From an uncultured Bacteroidia bacterium (GTDB lineage: Bacteria > Bacteroidota > Bacteroidia > Bacteroidales > UBA932): DNA of 64,000 nucleotides. The notes beneath the pieces were generated by a model, which did no database searches, was not told the origin of the DNA, and was given only the letters and a program-made list of their open reading frames with translations. The stretch spans positions 46,110 to 110,109 of the forward strand of contig CACXMA010000007.1 in the NCBI GenBank assembly GCA_902768665.1, given 5' to 3'. Numbering within the stretch: the stretch's first letter is position 1; each line of letters starts with the position of its first letter. The position numbers and the translations under genes are program-made. Positions 16,288 through 24,273 of the stretch are shown here, piece by piece.

Positions 16288-17346
16288 TTATCTCCGGAAG
16301 CTCTCGTGCAGGAAAGAGCCCGTGCCGAAAAGCACCTGCGTGAGGAGCTGGGACTCGTGGGAAAGCGTAGCGAAGAGAATGCCGAAGGCGGCGAAATCGG
16401 CGTAGGGGAGGCCGCAGACGGCGGAAAGGGTCAGGGCGACGGCGGCATGGTATGTGCCGAAAGCGCCGGGGACCGGGATGATGGCGACGAGCGAGCCGAC
16501 GAGCATCAGCAGGAGCGTGTCCATGGGCCCGATGCCATCGAGGGCCGCCACCGAAGGCGCCAGGGAAGGTGACAGCGCGGCGGCGTCAATGCCGCGAAGG
16601 GCCAGCACGATGCAGGAAATCATGCCCCAGTAAAGCGCCCAGATGGCGGCGGTCAGCGCGAAGAACTTCCAGGCGCCTTTCATCCGCAGGCAGGCCTTGA
16701 AGCCCTCCAGCATCCCCGCGACAAAGCCCCAGAGCTTGCCGCAGAGGCGCGAGCGGTCGCGGTAGCGCCAGACCAGCCAGCAGGCAAGGACGGCGAGCGC
16801 GAACAGCCCGAGCAGCAGGGCCCATACCACTAGCGAAGAACCCGTCTCGCCGAAAAGTGTCTCGCCGAGCATGCGTCCGTAACGCTTCCAGAGCAGGGCC
16901 AGCATGACGCCAAGCAGCAGGAATAGTGTCAGCGCATCCCACACCCGGTCCACGACCACCGTGCCGAGCACGCGGTCGAAGGAGGCCCTTCGGCGGCCGT
17001 CTTCGCCCCGGGCGGAATGCCGGACGACGTAGCCGCAGCGCACCAGCTCGCTCAGGCGCGACAGGACGTTGCCGACCAGATAGCCGATATTGATGGCGAT
17101 GAAGCAGGTCACCCTCGAGGTCGTTCCGTCCAGCGGCAGGAGCATCATGCGCCAGCGCAGCGCCCGCAGCCAGAAGACGACGGCGCCGAGTCCCATGGAC
17201 AGCAGCACCCACTCCCAGCGGCACACGGCGACGATCTCACGCACTTGCGCCCAGGAGACCTGCGAGAAGCAGATCCACAGCATCAGGACGGCGACGGCGA
17301 CACTGACCAGGTACCGGAGGATTTTGGAAACATCCGCTTTCATCAT
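16288..17346 (-). CDS. Flippase-like membrane protein (UPF0104/LPG synthase TM type)
   Basis: 352 residues with about eight membrane helices and no large soluble domain. The order of segments and the conserved stretch INIGYLVGNVLSRLSELVRCGY (first 18 residues are the key part), followed by DRVLGTVVVDRVWD, fit the lysylphosphatidylglycerol-synthase transmembrane family (UPF0104, AglD/YbhN-like). Stand-alone members have no aminoacyl-transferase domain and are thought to move lipid-linked molecules. Start: two Met codons at 17346 and 17343; a TATATTTG box ends 2 nt before the first, so the transcript probably begins at the start codon itself. It is upstream of nanA but nanA has its own promoter. 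Confidence 0.82.
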   Translation of the reverse strand: MMKADVSKILRYLVSVAVAVLMLWICFSQVSWAQVREIVAVCRWEWVLLSMGLGAVVFWLRALRWRMMLLPLDGTTSRVTCFIAINIGYLVGNVLSRLSELVRCGYVVRHSARGEDGRRRASFDRVLGTVVVDRVWDALTLFLLLGVMLALLWKRYGRMLGETLFGETGSSLVVWALLLGLFALAVLACWLVWRYRDRSRLCGKLWGFVAGMLEGFKACLRMKGAWKFFALTAAIWALYWGMISCIVLALRGIDAAALSPSLAPSVAALDGIGPMDTLLLMLVGSLVAIIPVPGAFGTYHAAVALTLSAVCGLPYADFAAFGILFATLSHESQLLTQVLFGTGSFLHESFRR

Positions 17347-17348
17347 GA

Positions 17349-17356
17349 CAAATATA
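17349..17356 (-). promoter_or_regulatory. -7 box TATATTTG touching the flippase-like gene start
   Basis: The minus strand reads TATATTTG, then TC, then ATGATG. A TTTG at 17379-17382 lies 22 nt upstream as a possible -33. The spacing implies an mRNA with almost no leader. Confidence 0.55.
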
Positions 17357-17388
17357 GCGAATTCGGCGGATATCCCGACAAAAATTTA

Positions 17389-17396
17389 TATATTTG
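17389..17396 (+). promoter_or_regulatory. -7 box TATATTTG for the PfkB kinase
   Basis: TATATTTG, 25 nt before the ATG at 17422, in the divergent gap with the flippase-like gene. Confidence 0.55.
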
Positions 17397-17421
17397 TAAG
17401 TTTGAAAAACCGCCCTTGACT

Positions 17422-18417
17422 ATGAAATCCATCCTCGGTATCGGCAATGCCCTGACAGATGTCCTCGCCGTCCTTCCGGACGACACGCTCCTCAAGAAGT
17501 ACCATCTCCCCAAGGGAAGCATGCAGCACGTCGACATGGAGACGGGCGACCGCATCTGGGAGGCCCTCAAGGAATACGGCGTCAAGTATGTCCCCGGCGG
17601 CAGCGCAGCCAACACGCTGACCTGCACGGCCATCTTCGGGATGCCTTCCGGCTTTATCGGCAAGATCGGCAACGACGACCTCGGCAACCTCTTCAAGAGC
17701 ACGATGGAGCAGTACGGCGTCAAGGCCCAGATGCTCTACAGCCGCAAGTCCAGCGGCCGCTGCATGGTCTTCATCACCGGCGCGAATGCCGAACGGACCT
17801 TCGCCGACTACATGGGCGCAACCCTCGAGCTCGGCCCCGACGACCTCTCCATCGAGCAGTTCCAGGGCTACGATTATTTCCACATCGAGGGCTATCTCGT
17901 CCAGAACCAGGACCTGATCTCAAAAGCCGCCCGCCTCGCCAAGCAGGCCGGCTGCACGATCTCCATCGACATGGCCTCCTACAATGTCGTGGAGTCCAAT
18001 GACGCTTTCTTCCATAACCTCGTGGAGAATTACGTCGACATCGTCTTCGCCAACGAGTCCGAGGCCCGCGCCTTCACGAAGAAGGAGCCGCGCGAGGCCA
18101 TCGACGAGCTGGCCCGCCTGTGCGACATCGCCGTCGTCAAGGTCGGCAAGGACGGCTCCATGGTCAAGCAGGGCGACGAGTACCACTACATCCCCGCCTG
18201 GCCCGCGGCGACCATCGACGCGACCGGCGCCGGCGACACCTATGCGGCCGGTTTCCTCTATGCCCATTCCCTCGGCATGCCGCTGAAGGTCTGCGGCGAG
18301 ATCGGCTCGGTCATCGCCGCCAAGGTCGTCGAGGTGATCGGCACCAAGATCGACGTCCCCCGCTGGAAAGCCGCCAAGAAGGAAATCCGCGAGTTGATCG
18401 CCGCCAATTCTAAGTAG
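17422..18417 (+). CDS. PfkB-family carbohydrate/nucleoside kinase
   Basis: 331 residues from the ATG at 17422 (MKSILGIGNALTD); the frame is open far upstream but that part lies inside the divergent gene and its promoter. Ribokinase fold: the N-terminal GGSAANTLTCTAIFG (substrate and lid region), IGKIGNDDLGN, IFANE-type segment DIVFANESEARAF, VVKVGKDGS, and the C-terminal catalytic signature IDATGAGDTYAAGFL with its anion hole and general-base Asp. This subgroup in Bacteroidetes is usually annotated as adenosine kinase; ribokinase or another sugar kinase is possible. It is the first gene of a run with the DUF6913-like and small export genes. Confidence 0.9.
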   Translation: MKSILGIGNALTDVLAVLPDDTLLKKYHLPKGSMQHVDMETGDRIWEALKEYGVKYVPGGSAANTLTCTAIFGMPSGFIGKIGNDDLGNLFKSTMEQYGVKAQMLYSRKSSGRCMVFITGANAERTFADYMGATLELGPDDLSIEQFQGYDYFHIEGYLVQNQDLISKAARLAKQAGCTISIDMASYNVVESNDAFFHNLVENYVDIVFANESEARAFTKKEPREAIDELARLCDIAVVKVGKDGSMVKQGDEYHYIPAWPAATIDATGAGDTYAAGFLYAHSLGMPLKVCGEIGSVIAAKVVEVIGTKIDVPRWKAAKKEIRELIAANSK

Positions 18418-18419
18418 CC

Positions 18420-18962
18420 ATGGCCAATCCCGTCGAAACAGCCATCGGCATCGTCCAGCGCCGGAGTCTCCGCCGCAATACCAGCAAGGTCCCGACCGGC
18501 ATTCTGCCGCTGTCGCAGGTCCGCCGGGCCGTCGCGCTCATCGACGTGGAAGACACTTCCTTCGACCACTGCAAGAACATCATCCTGACCTTCTTCCGTC
18601 GCCATGGCATCCATATCGAGATTTTCTATCTCGACTTCCGCCGCCTTGGGGAAGGGGAACGACTGATCACGAGCATCAACGGGACCATCCTCAAGAAGGA
18701 CCTCAACTGGTTCGGCCGTCCCAGCGACGAGAAGCTCCGTCTGCTGGAGATGAGTGAGCCCGACCTGCTGATTTCCGCGATCCGCGAGAAGGATTTTGCC
18801 TATCAGTATATCGTGGCCTCTTCGCCGGCGCGCTTCAAGGTGGGCCGCAAGCAGCTGCCCGGCAATCTTTTTGACATCGTGCTGAGCGAGCCCGACGACA
18901 AGGTCCTCTCGGAAGCCGATGCCTTTGCAAACATGGCCCAACTCCTCGAAAAAATACGCTGA
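18420..18962 (+). CDS. Conserved Bacteroidetes protein, DUF6913-like
   Basis: 180 residues, soluble, with no signal peptide. A basic N-terminus (VQRRSLRRNT) leads into an alpha/beta domain with AVALIDVEDTSFDHCKNI and IHIEIFYLDFRR, then INGTILKKDLNWFGRPS, DLLISAIREKDFAYQYIVASS and the end AFANMAQLLEKIR. The overall pattern fits the small Bacteroidetes family DUF6913, of unknown function; this is from memory. It begins 2 nt after the kinase stop, and its TGA shares a base with the ATG of the next gene, so the three are one operon. Confidence 0.7.
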   Translation: MANPVETAIGIVQRRSLRRNTSKVPTGILPLSQVRRAVALIDVEDTSFDHCKNIILTFFRRHGIHIEIFYLDFRRLGEGERLITSINGTILKKDLNWFGRPSDEKLRLLEMSEPDLLISAIREKDFAYQYIVASSPARFKVGRKQLPGNLFDIVLSEPDDKVLSEADAFANMAQLLEKIR

Positions 18963-19438
18963 TGCTGCTGAAGTACCTCTACGCTTTCCTGATTTCCATG
19001 ACCCCGATCATCGAACTGCGCGGGGCCATTCCTGTCGCCATCGGTATGGGACTGGATCCGATTCCGACCCTGCTTGTGTGCATCGTCGGGAACATGGTCC
19101 CCGTTCCTTTCATCTTCTTCTTCGGCCATAAACTGCTGCTCTGGGGAAGCCGGAAGGAGAATGCCATCGGCCGTTTCTGCAACTGGTGCCTCTCCCGCGG
19201 ACAAAAGGGCAGCGAGCAGCTCAAAGCCAAGGGCCGGAACGGGCTCTATATCGCGCTGCTGCTGTTTGTCGGCATCCCGATTCCCGGCACGGGAGCCTGG
19301 ATGGGTACTTTTGCCGCCAGCCTCCTCAATATGAATTTCAAGAAGAGTTTCTTCTATGTGCTTGTCGGCGATGCCCTGGCCGGCGTGATGGTCCTGCTGG
19401 CCTCCATGGGCGTTTTCGGCGCCATCGCACTCGTATAA
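18962..19438 (+). CDS. Small multidrug export family membrane protein (COG2426)
   Basis: 158 residues with about four hydrophobic segments. ELRGAIPVAIGMGLDP near residue 19 and VGIPIPGTGAWMGTFAAS near residue 103 are the two signature loops of the COG2426/Sm_multidrug_ex family. Despite the name, no transport substrate has been firmly established, and the two symmetrical loops recall DedA-type membrane proteins. The start codon overlaps the previous stop by one base (TGATG). Confidence 0.82.
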   Translation: MLLKYLYAFLISMTPIIELRGAIPVAIGMGLDPIPTLLVCIVGNMVPVPFIFFFGHKLLLWGSRKENAIGRFCNWCLSRGQKGSEQLKAKGRNGLYIALLLFVGIPIPGTGAWMGTFAASLLNMNFKKSFFYVLVGDALAGVMVLLASMGVFGAIALV

Positions 19439-19478
19439 AAAAAACGCAATCCGCCCGCAACGGCCTAACCACACCGCT

Positions 19479-20723
19479 ATGAGCACTGCAACTGCAAAGA
19501 AAACCAATATTTATCCCTGGGTAGTTGTCGGCCTTCTTTCTGTCGTCGCCTTCCTCAACTATCTCGACCGCCAGATGCTTGCGACCATGCAGGTCGCCAT
19601 CGGTGCGGACATCGCCGAGCTCCAACTTTCGCAGAACTTCGGCCGCCTGATGGCCATTTTCCTCTGGATCTACGCCGTCGTGAGTCCCTTTGCCGGCTCG
19701 GTGGCGGACCGTCTCAGCCGCAAGTGGCTCATCGTCGGCTCCCTCGGCGTCTGGTCCACGGTGACCCTGCTGATGGGTCTTTGCACGAGCTTTACGCAGA
19801 TGTACGTTCTCCGCGGCCTGATGGGCATCAGCGAGGCGCTTTATATCCCCTCCAGCCTCTCGCTCATCGCGGATTACCACGAAGGGAAGAACCGGTCGCT
19901 CGCCATCGGCCTCCACATGACCGGCCTCTATCTCGGCCAGGCGGTGGGCGGTTTCGGCGCCATCTTCTCCAGCGCCCTCTCCTGGCGCTGGACCTTCTCC
20001 GGCTTCGGCATCATCGGCATCCTCTATGCCTTCGTGCTGATGGTCTTCCTGAAGGAAAAAAGAGATTCCTCTGACGGGGCGGTATCGTCATCCCACGGCT
20101 CGTCCGTGGGATCCAAAGCGTCGCTCCTCAAATCCTTCGGCCTCATCTTCTCGAACATCGCCTTCTGGGCCATCCTCTTCTTCTTCGCCTCGACGTCCCT
20201 TCCGGGCTGGGCAACGAAAAACTGGCTCCCGACGCTGTTCGCCGGCACCCTCTCCAACCCGCTGTGGGCCGGTCCGGTCGCCACGATTACCATCGCCCTG
20301 TCGTCTTTTATCGGCGTGATGCTGGGCGGTCCGCTCTCTGACCGCTGGGTCCGGAAAAACCTCAAGGGACGCATCTACACGAGCGCCATCGGCCTCGGTC
20401 TCATGATCCCGGCACTGGTGCTGATGGGCCTCGGCCACGGTCTTGTCGCGGCCGTCGCCTCCGGCCTCATCTTCGGCCTCGGCTACGGCATGTTCGACAC
20501 CAACAATATGCCCATCCTCTGCCAGTTCGTCCCGTCCCGCCTGCGTGCGACCGCTTATGGTTTCATGAACATGGTCGGCGTAGCGATGGGCGCCCTGGTG
20601 ACGACGCTCCTCGGCCGCGTGGGCAATCTCGGCGTCGCCTTCGCCATCCTCGGCGGCGTGACCTTCCTCGCCCTTGCCGTCCAGCTCCTGGTCCTCCATC
20701 CGACGACGGACAATATGGAATAA
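19479..20723 (+). CDS. MFS transporter with an in-frame palindromic insertion
   Basis: 414 residues with 12 predicted membrane helices. NYLDRQMLATMQ in helix 1 and the loop 2-3 motif GSVADRLSRKWLIVGS place it in the major facilitator superfamily, near the anion:cation symporter type. The cytoplasmic loop between helices 6 and 7 contains SSHGSSVGS, coded by a 27-bp palindromic element (20087-20113) in the same phase as in cysS. Substrate unknown; the next gene is a Dcu-type transporter. Sialic acid is possible given nanA 3 kb away, but the genes are on opposite strands and nothing in the sequence supports it directly. Confidence 0.88.
   Translation: MSTATAKKTNIYPWVVVGLLSVVAFLNYLDRQMLATMQVAIGADIAELQLSQNFGRLMAIFLWIYAVVSPFAGSVADRLSRKWLIVGSLGVWSTVTLLMGLCTSFTQMYVLRGLMGISEALYIPSSLSLIADYHEGKNRSLAIGLHMTGLYLGQAVGGFGAIFSSALSWRWTFSGFGIIGILYAFVLMVFLKEKRDSSDGAVSSSHGSSVGSKASLLKSFGLIFSNIAFWAILFFFASTSLPGWATKNWLPTLFAGTLSNPLWAGPVATITIALSSFIGVMLGGPLSDRWVRKNLKGRIYTSAIGLGLMIPALVLMGLGHGLVAAVASGLIFGLGYGMFDTNNMPILCQFVPSRLRATAYGFMNMVGVAMGALVTTLLGRVGNLGVAFAILGGVTFLALAVQLLVLHPTTDNME
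20087..20113. repeat. Palindromic mini-element copy 5, inside the MFS gene
   Basis: GTCATCCCACGG-CTCGT-CCGTGGGATC, a perfect 9-bp stem (ATCCCACGG/CCGTGGGAT) with a 5-nt loop; 27 bp, frame-neutral. It differs from copies 4 and 6 by a compensated stem pair and one loop base, and is read in the same phase (TCA TCC CAC GGC ...). Confidence 0.88.
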
Positions 20724-20737
20724 TAACCCAAAACGAT

Positions 20738-22138
20738 ATGACCTTCTTGATGATTATCCAGCTGCTGATTGTTCTTGCAGCGCTTTACGTGGGCTCCCGC
20801 TACGGCAGCCTCGCCCTCGGTGCCATCTCCGGCATCGGTCTCGCCATTCTTGTGTTCGGCTTCGGACTCAAGCCCGGTACGCCCCCGACGGACGTCATCT
20901 ACATCATCATCGCCGCCGTGACCTGTGCCGGTACCCTCCAGGCATCGGGCGGTATGGACTGGATGATCCAGATCGCGGAAAAGATGCTCCGCCGGCATCC
21001 GAACAACATCACCTTCCTCGGCCCGCTCGTGACCTTCTTCCTGACGGTCCTCGTCGGCACCGGCCACGTGGTGTACACGATCATGCCGATCATCTGCGAC
21101 ATCTCGCTCAAGAAGGGCATCCGCCCCGAGCGTCCCTGCGGCGTGGCCTCCATCGCTTCGCAGGTCGGCATCACCTGCTCGCCGATCGCCGCGGCGGTGG
21201 TCGCCTTCATGACGATTTCCCATCAGTACGGCTACATGGTTTCCATTCCGCAGATCCTGATGGTGACGATTCCGGCCTGCGTCATCGGCCTGATGTGCGC
21301 CGCCATGGCCTCCTACAAGAGAGGCAAGGATCTCGACAAGGATCCGGAGTTCCTGGCCCGCAAGAACGATCCGGAACTCTATCAGTATATGTACGGCAAT
21401 TCCGCCACCTCCCTCGACAAGGTCATCACCCCGAAGGCCAAGGCTTCCGTCTTTATCTTCCTCGGTGCGCTGCTGATCATCGTCGGCTTCGCCTTCTGCC
21501 AGATGTTCCATGTCACAACGATGGTTGACGGTGCACTGGAGGAAGTGTCCGTGGCTGAGTACATCAAACTGCCGAAGATGAACATCTGTATCCAGATCAT
21601 CATGCTCGTGGCCGCCGCCGTCAACATCATGTTCTGCAAGGCCGAACCGAAAAAGGCCGTGGCGGGTGCCGTCTGGCAGTCCGGCATGGTCGCCGTCGTT
21701 GCCATCTACGGCATTGCCTGGCTGGCCGATACTTATTTCGGCAACTACTCGGAGCAGATGAAACTCATGATGGGCGATCTGGTCTCGGCCTATCCCTGGT
21801 CCATCGCGCTGGTTTTCTTCCTGGTCTCCGTGCTGATCAACAGCCAGGGCGCCGTGGTGCTCGCCATGCTGCCGCTGGCCTACCAGCTCGGCATTGCCGG
21901 TCCGGTGCTGCTGGGTGTCCTTCCGAGCGTCTACGGCTACTTCTTCATCCCGAACTATCCGTCCGATATCGCCACGGTGAACTTCGACCGAAGCGGCACC
22001 ACGAAGATCGGCAAGTACCTGCTGAACCACAGCTTCATGATGCCGGGCCTGATCAGCGTCATCGTATCGACCGTCATGGGTTACCTGATCACCAACGTAT
22101 TCTTTGCAGATTATTTCGCTTCTTTCATCGATAAATAG
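20738..22138 (+). CDS. Anaerobic C4-dicarboxylate transporter (DcuA/DcuB family)
   Basis: 466 residues, about 11-12 membrane helices, starting MTFLMIIQLLIVLAALYVGSRYG. LVGTGHVVYTIMPIICDIS and RPERPCGVASIASQVGITCSP are the family's most conserved blocks, with NSQGAVVLAMLPLAYQLGI later on and IGKYLLNHSFMMPGL near the end. Dcu carriers take up or exchange aspartate, malate, fumarate and succinate. That suits fumarate respiration and succinate export in an anaerobic Bacteroidales cell. It begins 14 nt after the MFS gene and probably shares its transcript. Confidence 0.94.
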   Translation: MTFLMIIQLLIVLAALYVGSRYGSLALGAISGIGLAILVFGFGLKPGTPPTDVIYIIIAAVTCAGTLQASGGMDWMIQIAEKMLRRHPNNITFLGPLVTFFLTVLVGTGHVVYTIMPIICDISLKKGIRPERPCGVASIASQVGITCSPIAAAVVAFMTISHQYGYMVSIPQILMVTIPACVIGLMCAAMASYKRGKDLDKDPEFLARKNDPELYQYMYGNSATSLDKVITPKAKASVFIFLGALLIIVGFAFCQMFHVTTMVDGALEEVSVAEYIKLPKMNICIQIIMLVAAAVNIMFCKAEPKKAVAGAVWQSGMVAVVAIYGIAWLADTYFGNYSEQMKLMMGDLVSAYPWSIALVFFLVSVLINSQGAVVLAMLPLAYQLGIAGPVLLGVLPSVYGYFFIPNYPSDIATVNFDRSGTTKIGKYLLNHSFMMPGLISVIVSTVMGYLITNVFFADYFASFIDK

Positions 22139-22139
22139 C

Positions 22140-23342
22140 ATGAAGAGATTCTTCCGCGTCCTTCTTGTCTTCCTGCTGGCGCTGGGTTTCAGCGCGCAGG
22201 TTGACGCCAAGTGCCCGCCGAGGCGCTATGTCATCGTGGTCTCGCTGGATGGCTTCCGCTGGGACTATCCCCAGATGTATGACGCCCCGAATATCGATGC
22301 CATCGCTGCGAACGGTGTCTCGACGGCCATGTGGGCCTCCTATCCCGCCTCGACCTTCCCGAACCATTACGCCATTGCGACGGGCCTCGTCCCGGACCAT
22401 AACGGCCTTGTGAACAACAGTTTCTGGGCGCCGGACATGGACGGCTACTACTCCATCGGCGGCCCGAACAAGGCCGTGCCGGGCTATTATCTCGGCGAGC
22501 CGGTGTGGCTGACCGCCATGCGCCAGGGCGTCAAGGCGGCGACCGTCTACTGGGTCGGTTCGGATGTGGCCGTCCAGGGGAAGTATCCGACCTACTGGCG
22601 GAACTACAGCGACCGTCCGCTGCTCGAATACGAAGAGCGTATCGACGAGGTGCTCGGCTTCCTCGAGATGCCGAAGAAAGAGCGCCCGCACCTGATTATG
22701 GTCTATTTCGACGAGCCCGACCACAGCGGGCACAGCTACGGCCCCCGCAGCGAGGAGGTCCGCTCCGCTGTCAAAAAGGTCGACGAGATGATCGGCCGTC
22801 TCCGGGAAGGCATCGCGAAGTCCAGGCTCGCCTCGCAGATCGACCTTATCGTCCTCTCTGACCACGGCATGACCGACATCAGCTACGAGCGCTGCATCAA
22901 CCCTTATGAGTTTATTAAAAAGGAGTGGTGCGAACGGATCCTGATGGGGACGCCGACCTCCATCTTCACGAAGCCGGAGTTCCGCGACTCGGTCTACAAC
23001 GCCCTCCAGGGTGTGGAGCACATCTCCGTGTGGAAGAAGGAAGAGATCCCTTCCGAGCTCAACTACGGCACTTCCTGCCGCATCGGCGACATCGTCGTGG
23101 CCCCGGACCTCGGCTGGCAGGTCATCGAACGCCCCCGTTCTCATCCCGGCGCCCATGGATACAGCCCCTATGAGCCCGACATGCAGCCGATTTTCCGCGC
23201 GGAAGGGCCGGATTTCCGGAAGGGATTCGTCGCGGCCTCGTTCCGCAACGTGTCGGTCTATGCGCTGGTATGCCACCTGCTCGGCATCGAGCCGGCCCCG
23301 AACGACGGCTCGCTGGATGAAGTCAAACAATTGCTGAAATAA
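22140..23342 (+). CDS. Exported type I phosphodiesterase/nucleotide pyrophosphatase
   Basis: 400 residues. The start is the ATG at 22140, right after the transporter stop; it gives a signal peptide (MKRFFRVLLVFLLALGFSAQVDA). The mature protein belongs to the alkaline-phosphatase superfamily of NPP type: VVSLDGFRWDY (first metal Asp), ASYPASTFPNHYAIATG with the nucleophilic Thr/Ser region, YFDEPDHSGHSYGP (metal Asp and His) and VLSDHGMTDI, then HPGAHGYSP with the last metal His. All six zinc-ligand positions appear present. Such enzymes cut nucleotide or phosphodiester substrates in the periplasm. Confidence 0.92.
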   Translation: MKRFFRVLLVFLLALGFSAQVDAKCPPRRYVIVVSLDGFRWDYPQMYDAPNIDAIAANGVSTAMWASYPASTFPNHYAIATGLVPDHNGLVNNSFWAPDMDGYYSIGGPNKAVPGYYLGEPVWLTAMRQGVKAATVYWVGSDVAVQGKYPTYWRNYSDRPLLEYEERIDEVLGFLEMPKKERPHLIMVYFDEPDHSGHSYGPRSEEVRSAVKKVDEMIGRLREGIAKSRLASQIDLIVLSDHGMTDISYERCINPYEFIKKEWCERILMGTPTSIFTKPEFRDSVYNALQGVEHISVWKKEEIPSELNYGTSCRIGDIVVAPDLGWQVIERPRSHPGAHGYSPYEPDMQPIFRAEGPDFRKGFVAASFRNVSVYALVCHLLGIEPAPNDGSLDEVKQLLK

Positions 23343-23347
23343 GGAAT

Positions 23348-23773
23348 ATGTATACCTATAAAGAAGTCGGTGGCGGCCGCTATGTGCTGAGCATCGACAA
23401 CCACGAGGAAATTTCGGCCGCCCTGGCCGCCTTCTGCGGGGAAAAGGGCATTCTCGCCGGCACCGTTTACGGTATCGGCGCCGTTAATAAGGCGACCTTC
23501 CGGTATCTCAATCCCGAGACGATGCGCTATGTGGACAAGACCTTCGAAGAGCAGATGGAAATCACCAACCTGACGGGCAACATTTCCGAGAGGGACGGGA
23601 AGGTCTGGCTCCACCTCCACATCACTGCGAGCCGCAGCGACTACAGCTGCATCGGCGGCCATCTGCTGACCGCCTGGATCAGCGGTGCCTGTGAGCTCGT
23701 TGTCGAGGCGTTCGACGTCCCGCTCGGCCGCCGCCTCGATCCGGATCTCGGCATTACCCTCTACGACCTGTAG
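23348..23773 (+). CDS. PPC/DUF296-domain protein
   Basis: 141 residues, a single PPC (plant and prokaryote conserved, DUF296) domain. GILAGTVYGIGAVNKATFRYL is the hallmark; the first part (GTVYGIGAV) and the HLHIT and GGHLL stretches later are conserved, and the spaced His residues could bind a metal. In plants the domain accompanies AT-hooks. Stand-alone bacterial members have no hook and their role is not settled, so DNA binding should not be assumed. It starts 5 nt after the phosphodiesterase stop and ends the operon before a terminator. Confidence 0.88.
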   Translation: MYTYKEVGGGRYVLSIDNHEEISAALAAFCGEKGILAGTVYGIGAVNKATFRYLNPETMRYVDKTFEEQMEITNLTGNISERDGKVWLHLHITASRSDYSCIGGHLLTAWISGACELVVEAFDVPLGRRLDPDLGITLYDL

Positions 23774-23824
23774 TGTTCCTCCCCAGCTATCCTATAAGAA
23801 ACATACAATTCTTATAAGAAAGAG

Positions 23825-23855
23825 AAAAATCTGCTCCTCGGGGGCGGATTTTTTA
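23825..23855 (+). terminator. Intrinsic terminator after the PPC gene
   Basis: AAATCTGCTCC pairs with GGGGCGGATTT through 11 pairs including three G-U, with a two-base turn, followed by a T-run. Just upstream (23785-23815) is a TATAAGAAA direct repeat of unknown meaning. Confidence 0.8.
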
Positions 23856-23934
23856 TTGTTCCTTCGAAGGGATTGCCTATCTTGCAGCTGCCGGACGGGA
23901 GTTCGTGATGAATGAGAATTATTGTATTTATAAT

Positions 23935-23965
23935 TTTGTTATATATTTTATAATTTCTATCTTTG
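23935..23965 (+). promoter_or_regulatory. Full Bacteroidetes promoter of higBA
   Basis: TTTG at 23935-23938, a 19-nt spacer, then TATCTTTG at 23958-23965. It is the best promoter match in the window apart from the tRNA one. It ends 4 nt before the higB ATG, so the toxin mRNA may be leaderless. Surrounding DNA (23920-23960) is very A+T-rich. Confidence 0.75.
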
Positions 23966-23969
23966 TGCC

Positions 23970-24263
23970 ATGAGAGTTATTTCCATATCGACGCTCCGGG
24001 ATTACTGGGAGGTCCATCCGGAGACAAGAATTGCACTGAGTGAATGGTATGTGAAGGTTTGTGATGCCGATTGGAAGTCTTTCGCTGACATCCGACAGGA
24101 TTTCAATGCTGTCGATTATGTGGGAAACCAGCGGTATGTATTCAACATTAAGGGGAATCATTTCCGATTGGTTGTCGCCATCAAGTTTACGCCGCAGGTC
24201 GTCTATATCCGCTTTGTCGGGACGCACGCGGAATATGACAGGATAGATGTATCAACTATTTAA
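23970..24263 (+). CDS. higB: HigB-type mRNA interferase toxin
   Basis: 97 residues of the HigB toxin family (RelE-like fold), which cuts mRNA on the ribosome. The diagnostic second half reads YVGNQRYVFNIKGNHFRLVV, then the end YIRFVGTHAEYDRID, with the basic Arg and Lys residues expected at the active site. It is followed after 10 nt by the antitoxin. Toxin before antitoxin is the usual HigBA order. The pair is visibly poorer in G+C than its neighbours (about 45% for 24001-24060 by hand count), which suggests it was acquired. Confidence 0.93.
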   Translation: MRVISISTLRDYWEVHPETRIALSEWYVKVCDADWKSFADIRQDFNAVDYVGNQRYVFNIKGNHFRLVVAIKFTPQVVYIRFVGTHAEYDRIDVSTI

Positions 24264-24273
24264 ATGATAGGCC

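Noticed and set aside
17017-17421. Upstream extension of the PfkB kinase
   Set aside because: It lies antisense inside the flippase-like gene; the kinase fold starts at MKSILGIGNA.
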